A stretch of 64,000 nt of DNA. Origin: Otis tarda. Taxonomy: Eukaryota > Chordata > Aves > Otidiformes > Otididae. Location of the stretch: assembly GCA_026413225.1 (NCBI GenBank), contig CM048552.1, forward strand, positions 27,641,001 through 27,705,000, in the 5' to 3' direction. Under the pieces are notes generated by a model. It saw only the letters and a program-made list of their open reading frames with translations, searched no databases and had not been told where the DNA came from. Of this stretch, positions 52,301 through 61,900 are shown in pieces (positions within the stretch are counted from its first letter, which is position 1; every line of letters starts with the position of its first letter). The position numbers and the translations under genes were made by a program.

Positions 52301-55300
52301 ATTAATGGACTAAATCAAATTAGTTATAGGCTGATGCAAGTATTTTCATTTCATGAACAAGTTTGTTTCTCGTACTGACTGTGTGTCTTGGAAGGTCCAA
52401 TAACCTTTCAGGTTGCTTATCTCCAAGTAATTGGCTTTTTTTCCCCCCTATCATAATGCTTTTTAAAATTTATAATATGACTGGATTTTTTTCAGTGTAC
52501 TTCTTACTGTGTTTGCTTAAGACAAAGTATTACCCTTTTGTGAATGAGTAGTAACAAAGTAAGATGAGCAAAGCCTTAGTTCTAGCAATATTCTGTAAGG
52601 AGACAGAAAGTCTGTATTTTAAGACAGCTGTTTTGGTATACGTATGCTTTTTGGGGTCCCTCTAGTGGTTGATATTGAACTCATTAAGAAACTCAGTATT
52701 GGAAAGAGCGATCTTCCCAAGTATACACTAACAAGATAGAATAATCCTTTGACAGCAGATTTTTGACACAGAGGTATACATCAAAAGTACATCACAGTTT
52801 AAAGTTCTGCAGTCTTAGTCCAGCAAAGAATAAGTGTCAGGCATCTGGAAAGGTGCTTTTCTAACAGAAACTTTTGAGCAATATTTTTTTCTTTCAAAAT
52901 ACTCAGAGCAATTCACAGTGGCTTCATCTTATAAGCATCTCAGTGGAAGCATAAGATCAATAGACTGTTGTCATTATGCTTTGAGGATATTAAAAAAAGA
53001 AATAGAATAATGGGAAAGGTGGTATCTCTGTAAGTCCTCTCTTCTTCAGCAATTGTAAGAAATAGTAATATATATAGGAGAGAGAACATACATACGCTTC
53101 TGGAAACAGAAACAAAAATGAGGTAAAGCAGAGAAGTATTTTGATGTGCATTTAGTTTTAGTACTTGAAAAATTAAGATTTTCATTATGTTATTTGTATG
53201 TAATTCACTGAAGACTCCTCTCACTCATACTCAAGGTGGATCTGAATGTTGGTAATTCGTATATACCCTGCACTATTGCTCTGCACCTGTGCACATCAGC
53301 AAGAGTTGTGTGACCTGTGATTATTTTGCTTACATTGTTTTTACCAGAGAGGGTTTTGCAAGTATGTACATAGTTGTTGGTCTTAATATTCTTCCTCTTA
53401 AATACTTAGTTGTCATTTACAACTTACCTTCCATAAAACCACATATTTCATTTCAGAACTTTGGATTTAAATTAAACTGTATGTAGAATTTGTTACTGAA
53501 GCTGTGTCTTTTAAGTATAATTTTTGAAGTAAATAATGAAAGTGCTACTTTTGTTTTTGTTTTTTAATTGAGGGGGAAAAAATGGGTAATTTGCTGGTAT
53601 TCTCTGCTTTTAGTAGGGTGAAAACTGTGACCTGCAGTTATGCCTTTTCTCCTCTGATTGAGCTGGTGCATGTGCTAAATGAGAGGCCTGTGGTAGCTGC
53701 AGGAGGGATGGTCTTTAAAAACTGGTTTTGTGTAGTTCAGAACCAAAACAGAAGTGTCTTAGTCACCAAGCTACTGTATTTCATAGCTAGGACATGTTAA
53801 GTTTATTTGTGTTTTAATGCACTACTTGAATTTGGAGGTGATAAGATTGATTTTTCTTTTTTTCTTTTCTCTTCTTTTTTTCTCTTCTTTTTTTCTCTTC
53901 TCTTCTTTTTTTCTCTTCTTTTTTTCTCTTCTCTTCTCTTCTTTTTTTCTCTTCTCTTCTCTTCTTTTTTTCTCTTCTCTTCTCTTCTTTTTTTCTCTTC
54001 TCTTCTCTTCTTTTTTCTCTTCTCTTCTCTTCTTTTTTTCTCTTCTCTTCTCTTCTTTTTTTCTCTTCTCTTCTCTTCTTTTTTTCTCTTCTCTTCTCTT
54101 CTTTTTTTCTCTTCTCTTCTCTTCTTTTTTTCTCTTCTCTTCTCTTCTTTTTTTCTCTTCTCTTCTCTTCTTTTTTTCTCTTCTCTTCTCTTCTTTTTTT
54201 CTCTTCTCTTCTCTTCTTTTTTTCTCTTCTCTTCTCTTCTTTTTTTCTCTTCTCTTCTTTTTTCTCTTCTCTTCTTTCTGTTCTTTTCTTTTCTTAATAA
54301 AAACACCTTTTTCTCCCAGAAGTGTTTTATGTCTGTATTCTAAATGCCTGGAAGAGACTTGTTTAGTTTCCTCTAAGTTTACTTCCTATAAAGGACAACA
54401 CTTGACTTGTTGACTTCCTTTCAGTCAGGAAATAAATGCCAACTCTTAAAATATTTAAAAATTGCTAACTGGACATAAATGAGTTGCTGAATCTGTACGT
54501 TCTGTTAGGTTGACTTTTGTGCTGAAACGTGAATGTGGTATCTTGGGCTTTCGTGCTCTGCTTAGTTCTTCTGTAGAACAGAGAATCTTTACAGAATTGA
54601 GGTGTTCTACTTGATAATGCAGTTGGATTTTGATGTCTTGAAAGAATTTCTTTCGCCTCCCTTTTCTTTCAGGAGAGGAATGACTCCACTGATGTATGCA
54701 GCTAGAAAAGGCTATCCTCAGGTTGTAGCTCTTCTTGTTGCTCATGGATCACACATAAATGCCCAAGATGAAAATGGATATTCAGTAAGTAATTTATTTC
54801 TATATGTTGTAATTAATAAGAAAAATTTTAAAAAGCAAGAACCTATAAACTTGTTTCTAAGTACAACTTCCTCAGAAATACTCATTGATATATTTTTCTG
54901 CTTTAACACCACTTTGAGATTGTTTTCCATTACTTGTCTTTGTCTCCAGATTCTGACATCTAAGAAATTGTGAAGGTTGCATTATTGATTGAACCTCTGT
55001 TCTTTTTTGCCCCATATATTAACTTGGTAAAACAAAGTTGTTCTTTGCAGGCTTTAATGTGGGCAGCACAGCATGGACATAAAAATGTAATTTTTAAGTT
55101 GCTTGAGCTGGGAGCTGACAAAAATCTACAGACAAAGGATGAGAAAACAGCAGCAGAGCTAGCAAAAATCAATAAACATTCAGAGGTATTTAATTTCATT
55201 TATCTTTGAAATGCAAATTCTGTGTTTTGCCTTAAAATATTTCTGTTAATGGTGTAATTTTCTGTAGAACTGTTACTTTAATAACTAAATTGTAGGAGCT

Positions 55301-55896
55301 ATTTGAATACTTGTGCTGTTACATCTACATAGACTATTTTCTGTTATATCTCAACTTTTCATAGAGCTTTAGGTGCTAAAAGTTTTGGGAACTTTTTTCC
55401 AGAATCCTTGACTTCAGATTTAGAATACAGAACAAGGGATTATTCATGTTAGTAATGTTGATAAGAGAAGTAGAAAAATAATGTGTTGCTTTTTTTCCTG
55501 TCTGCCAAAAGTGTGTGAGGCAATGTGGATATCAAACTAATTTGCAGTGTGTAGTTTCTGATTGAATTTGGAAGTGAAAAGGCTAAAGCTAAAAAGGGCG
55601 GAAGTTGATACTGGCCATCTTCAAAATCCGTTCTCGGGAGGGAAGAAGGTGTAAAATAATCTAAATCGGTCATCAGATTATTGGTAGAGCAGGCACTAAT
55701 TATCGGTGTAAAGAGAGAGCTGCTGAAGTCAACATATGTTCTGTCTGTTTACTGCTGTTGCCAAATAATGCATGGTGGATCAGTCAGACCAGATTTCTGC
55801 ATATTTTGCTTTGAGTTGCTCTTACCAATGATGTGGCTTTTTGCAGTGGCTCTTCAAAAATATATGTGAATTTTAATTTACTTTACAGTTTCTCTT

Positions 55897-55929
<33 letters not shown>

Positions 55930-58900
55930 CCCCCTGCCAGACTCCAGGGCTAGGCAGGAGCAAAAATGATAACTATGCGCAAAGCTGTCAGTGTAGGCTA
56001 GCAAGATCAGTGTCTGAGGCTCAGTGATCTCTTGGCTCAGGTTACTGAAAGGGGCTGCAAAAGCTTTCTACCTTTGATAAATGACTTGTTCACCAGGCTA
56101 CGGCCATATAATCTTATAACACAGCTTCATCTGATGTGGAGGGAGTATACAGGCTCTCCTCACACTTGAGAGGTGGGTCTTGCCTCTTGACCTGTGAAGC
56201 GCTAACTTTCACATAGTTACTGCAAAGTCTTGCGGGTGGTATTGAGATACCTAATGGTCATGAGCTTCTTCCAGCTTGAGGGTCTGCTCTTCAGGCTGTT
56301 GACAGCCCCTGGGGTTGTCATATAGAATAAGTCTGCAGAAACTATATCTGGGACGGGAGATTTTTTTCTTACATATTGTACTGACTTTGGCTGGGATGGA
56401 GTTATTTTTCTTCCTAACAACCTGTATGATGTTGTGGTTTAGCTTTGTGACCAAAACAGTGTTGATAACACAGCAGTATTTTAGCTATTGCTGAGCAGTT
56501 CTTGTGCAGCATTAAGACCTTCTCTGTTTCTTGCTCTGCCCATCACCCCCACCAAGTGGGCTGGGGTGAGCAAGAGGTTGGGAGGGGGCACAGCTGACCC
56601 CAGCTCAAGGGTACTCCATACCATATAATGCCATGCTCAGCAATCAGGTTGTTGGGGAATTTTCCCAAAGTAACAATTGCTTTGAGGCTGGTTGGGCATT
56701 GGTCTGTTGGTGGGACATGGTGAGTCATTGCCTTTGCATCACTTAGGTTTTTGGGGTTGGTTTTTCCCCTTCATTTATTGAACTAAAATAAATGCTGTCT
56801 GTCTCAATGCTTGATTTTTTTTTTTTTTCTCTCACTCTTTACCTTTCTAATTCTCCCTCATCTTGCTAGGGAAGAGTCAGTGAGTGACTGGATAGGGGCT
56901 TATTTGCCAGCCAGGATCAACCCACCACATGTATGTGTATATGTATATAAAACTGACTAGTCATCTGAACTTCAGGGATGTGGTTCCACCATTCCTTGTG
57001 TTTACTGAGGTTCTACTTGTTTTGCTGGATTTTCTAATAAGTGTCTCAAAACTCACACAGGAGCAATTCAGTTTCTGGAATCCATCACTGATGCATAGTG
57101 ATGTCTGGTAGAAGGCTTGCTTCTTTAATCAGTTGAAAGAATCCCTGTCTGTCAGAGACGGTAAACTTAGATTGTCAGTTGTAAATTGCTGAATGTTGGG
57201 TCCATATATGTACAGGAAATTGAGACATTAAAATAGTCATATGCCTCATGCTCTTTAGACAATTTATTCCCTTGAATATATAGAACTCTTGTCCACAAAC
57301 CACAAAAAAAAAGTATGTTGGTGTATTGCTGCTTTTGTAGTGACAAATGCTAACTTCTTTAGACTGCATTATGTATGCTGTTTTGCTCTATGTTGGTTCG
57401 TCATTGTGCTGGAATTTGTTTAATTCAGAAATGCTCTTGGTATACTGTGGGCTTAGTCTTAACTCCTTGTTGTAGTCTTATGCTTTAGAGAAGAAGTGGC
57501 AGATGTTTCATGTTCCCTGTAAGTAGTAATTTATGGTAGAACTCTTTGTAATCTTACTTCTGTGTGTTTCTTTATGCATTTTTGAGTTTGAATAATAATT
57601 AATTCATTTTCACTTTTTCAGATTTATAGCATACTCTCTTTGGCTGCAAATCACTTGCCAGGGAGATACCATGAAACAATTAAGCAAGAGGCTATCTACA
57701 AATTTCTGACAGCTGTCTCTGACCACAGAGTTAGGTAAATACAGTCATTGTGTAATTTTAGCTTATAAACATTCCTAAGAGATTGTATTTGTTCATATCA
57801 ATGATTAAGTTGTACTGATATATATTGTGTATCTTTTGGAGCACTACCAAGAGTCCAAAGTAAGTGTATTAATGTACTCTTAATTTTTCAAAATTGCAAA
57901 GTTCCTTTGCATTATAAACAAAGAGCATGCTCTAGATCTTTCCTTCTTCTCACTTAGTGTAAAGTGCAGTAGAGCCAGGGCCCAATGTCACTTCATTTCA
58001 GCTCTGTTAAACTTGTGTGCTCCCCTATTGGATACTCATTTTTGTGTGCTTGTCTTAAAAATATAACATGAAATAATACTTTCACTGAATGCCTGTTTTC
58101 AGCTTCATGTCACCACCATATCTCCAGGAAGAGCTGTGCCCTTTTCTTTTCTTTTTTTCCTGCATATATGAGAGTCAAAATTAAGTATGAGCACCAGCTG
58201 AGCTCTAGAACTTTCTGCATAGCGTGACTTTGACCCTGAAGCTTGCAAGTGTCGTGTGGCTGAAATCAGCCCCTGCATCAGCAGCTTCAAAGATCTCTGG
58301 TATGGTTTTATCCTAGAACATATTGGCTAAGAAGTTGTCAACAAATCGTCCACTTGCCTCCTTGAACTTGAGCTGCATGATCTTGAGAAGACAAGTTCCA
58401 GTGCCTGTAGTCTGTTCTGGATGGTCAGATTGAGATAGAGTGCACGCTCAGCAAGTTCGCCGATGACACCACGTTCGCGTGATGCCGTCGACACACTGGA
58501 AGGGAGGGATGCCATCCAGAGGGACCTTGACAGGCTGGAGAGGTGGGCCCGTGCCAACCTCATGAAGTTCAACCAGGCCAAGTGCAAGGTCCTGCACCTG
58601 AGTCGTGGCAATCCCAGGCACAAATACAGGCTGGGCAGGGAATGGATTGAGAGCAGCCCTGAGGAGAAGGACTTGGGAGTGCTGGTTGATGAGAAGCTCA
58701 GCATGAGCTGGCAATGTGCTTTTGTGGCCCAGAAGGCCAACCGCATCCTGGGCGGCATCAAGAGGAGTGTGGCCAGCAGGTCGAGGGAGGTGATTCTCCC
58801 CCTCTACTCTGCCCTGGTGAGACCCCACCTGGAGTACTGTGTCCAGTTCTGGAGCCCCCAACATAAGAAAAACATGGACCAATTGGAGAAGGTCCAGAGG

Positions 58901-61900
58901 AGGGCCACCAAGATGATCAGAGGGCTGGAGCACCTCTCCTATGAGGACAGGCTGAGAGAGTTGGGTCTGTGCAGCCTGGAGAAGAGGAGGCTCCGGGGAG
59001 ACCTGATAGCAGCCTTCCAATACCTCAAGGGGGCCTCCAAGAAAGATGGGGAGAGGCTGTTCAGTAAGGCCTGTTGTGATAGGACGAGGGGTAATGGTTT
59101 TAAAATAGAGGGAGGTAGATTTAGATCGGATATTAGGAAAAAAATTTTTTACAATGAGAGTTGTAGAGCACTGGCACAGGTTGCCCAGAGAGGTGGTGGA
59201 CGCCCCATCCCTGGAAATGTTGAAGGCCAGGCTGGATGAGGCTCTGAGCAACCTGATCTAGTCAGGGATGTCCCTGCTTCTTGCAGGGGGGTTGGACTAG
59301 ATGACCTTTGAAGGTCCCTTCCAACTCTAACCATTCTATGATTCTTTATGTCCCTTCTCAGCTGGGTCATGCTAAATTTGAAATGCCCTAGTTTTGTGTC
59401 ATTAGACTGGCAGTTCACTGAGTAGCAGTTCACATTGGGGTGGTCTCAGTCTCAGAGTACCTGAGTTCAGACAAAGCCTCAGCAGGTTCTGTTGCTAGCT
59501 GAACGTATATGTCAATTGGATTTCTATTCTCTGGTGCTTCAACAACAGTCATCTTTGAGCTACTTCTTGGAGCAGAGGGATGAAGATTTTGCATAGTAAA
59601 ATCAATTATGCTCTCCTCTTTGATTTTGCATCTTACTACTCCTAGATTCCTGAAGGCGTTGTTCTGGGTATATTTCCCCATCTATGAACTGTCTCCCATG
59701 GGATCGTTCTGCTCCTTGGAGATCACCTTTCAAGTCCCTGTATACTTGCCATGAAGGTGACATTCTTTTAAATAGATTGGTCTTCTAGTACTCTTCACAA
59801 AGACTCATACTCCTAGATAGAGTCTGTACTTAATGACCTCAGTGTTAGAACAGATCTCTCTCTTTTTCTTTTTTTTTTTTTTTCTTTTTTTGTAGGTTTA
59901 GGTTATTTAAGAAGTTTCCCAGGCTTTTTCTGGTATAAGGAGATAAGCTAACACTATGCACCAGTTATCCAAATGGATTTAGTGGTGTTGAAACCCGTTA
60001 GTGGCTAGAGGACATTCTACCAGTGTTTGGGTAATCTTGATAAACTTTCAAAATGAGACATGGAAATCCTGAAGCCCACTTAAAGTACTTTGTGGCAGCC
60101 GGATGTCTAGCTATGCAACTGTAGTTCTGTATTAAGCAATTCTTGAGCTTTCAGGATTTCACAATGTTTCAGTAGTCTTTTTCTAAACTCTACTGGTTTT
60201 CTCTGCGTAAGATGAGCAACTGATTTGTTTGTATGAACAGACATTTCTGTCAAGCTCAAGGGTTTTTATATTAACAATACCTAGTTTTGATGTTTCATAA
60301 TTTTGAACATTTCTGGTAGTTAGTAGAATTCTTGGTTTCAGGAAACAGTCCACTGGAGTATGCCAGATGTCTGGCTGTTGAACACTTGTTCTTGAAACAT
60401 AGCTTATCCATTTACACACACACATATACTCACTCCCTAGTGAGTTGGATTTTTTCATCTAGTGATAGTCAAGAGGTACGCTGATACCTGTGTCTACTGC
60501 ATCATAGTTCCTTGACCTGGATGTCTTCTTCCTGCCATTGACCTGCATGATTTTAATCACAGGCGTTGCCAGTTGTTTTCTCAAGTCCTCTGTTCTCTCT
60601 GTTGCTCTTAATGCATTATCTGGTACTGGGTGTCAGTTGTGCCTCGCCGTGCAGGGTCAGTGAGTATAACTTGTCCTTGCTATTGTCAGCCTTTGGTCAT
60701 CCTTAGGTAGTGAGTGTAGCTTCAGTCAGTGCTATCTGCCATGCTAGTTAGACGATTGTCCTGGCTCCAGAACCCTGGGCCATACAAGGAAATACCTGTC
60801 AGGAATTTGCTTTCTTCAGCTCCTGATATAGGTCCTTTTCTGGTTCATGGGCTTTCAAGTTACTGTCTGGATGCTAAATATCCCTTTCTTTAATCCTGGG
60901 ACACAAATGTCCTTTCCCTGCACCTTTAGCAGAACCAAAATTCTTGGGTCACCCAAGGACTCCCAAAACCTTTGCAAGCTGGGCATGTTGAATGCCTAAA
61001 TAACAACATTTCGTCACTGCGGGTCATTCACATGCTGTCTCCTCTTGCCGGTTGAAGGGCATTGACTGTACACGCACGTACATGTGAATTGCTTACTGCA
61101 AAGACTCGTTGTGGTTGTCTGTGTGTTGAGGCAGGAGGAACTGGGCAGAGGATCACACAGCTGTACACAAATTCATGGTAGGGATGGTGGCTTTAAACTC
61201 AAATTATTTTAAACTCTTTTTATATTCTGCCTGCTGACAGAAGGCATACTTACAGAATGATTGACTTGTTACAGTGTGGAAGTTGCATGAACTCCTTCAT
61301 ATGTGATTTGGGGTGTCCACCTTCATAAAGGGATAAGTATCCTGAAATACTAGAAATCCTGAAATGCAAGATTCTCAGTGTCCAAACCTGAAATATTTTC
61401 TTGTGTATTCAGAATAATTTTCAGAGAGGTTTGTTTGGGGTTTTGGGAGTTGGGGGAGGTGTTTGTCTCCTTTTTTTCTTTTTTTTTCTTTTTTTTTTTT
61501 TTTTTTTTTTTTCTCTTTTTTTTTTTCTTTAATGTGAAAAGGGGGCAAACCTTCATTTCAGAGCCTACAATAAGAGCAAACTATCTCTTAATTCGGGGTT
61601 TTGGCAAAGGATTCACTGTAGCAATTGCAGTAGTGCTTTCTGCATTTAGTATTATTTACTTTTTGGCTTAATTCTGTTCATTATAGTTGTTCATCTGATT
61701 GTTGAAAACTGTTTAGGTTTTTTTTTTTTCCCTCCTTATATTTTTGTACCTTTTGGTAGGGCAGGGAATCAAAGTTGATGTTTTACCTTTGTTAAACTCT
61801 GAACCTACAGTGGGTTATACTACCTCCTCGGTCTACCTTCTGAACAGTAGTCTTGTGAAAACAAATTTCTTGCTGGACTAATTTCCACTATCTTTAATTA

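Larger units (their letters stand above)
44628..54672 (+). other. ASZ1: ASZ1 intron 4 (10 kb)
   Basis: The largest intron in the window. It contains GTTT repeats near 47177-47195, an AAAC run at 50584-50603, minus-strand CR1 fragments at 51236-51370 and 52070-52305, and the polypyrimidine minisatellite at 53850-54292, which ends about 380 bp before exon 5. The remaining sequence is AT-rich, with chance open frames only. Confidence 0.9.
55186..57621 (+). other. ASZ1: ASZ1 intron 6
   Basis: 2.4 kb. It contains a 31-base T run at 55899-55929, a GC-richer unassigned patch at about 55930-56340, and an ERVL-like LTR at 56377-56929. The rest is AT-rich. Confidence 0.9.

Noticed and set aside
53803-54413. 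Long open frames (167, 178 and 198 codons) on both strands
   Set aside because: They lie in pure C/T (or A/G) DNA where stop codons cannot form. The products are only K/R/E or S/L/F low-complexity.
58463-59239. A possible intact reverse-transcriptase gene (258 codons)
   Set aside because: It is the 3' remnant of a CR1 LINE, lacking endonuclease and most of RT and frameshifted after the FADDT block.
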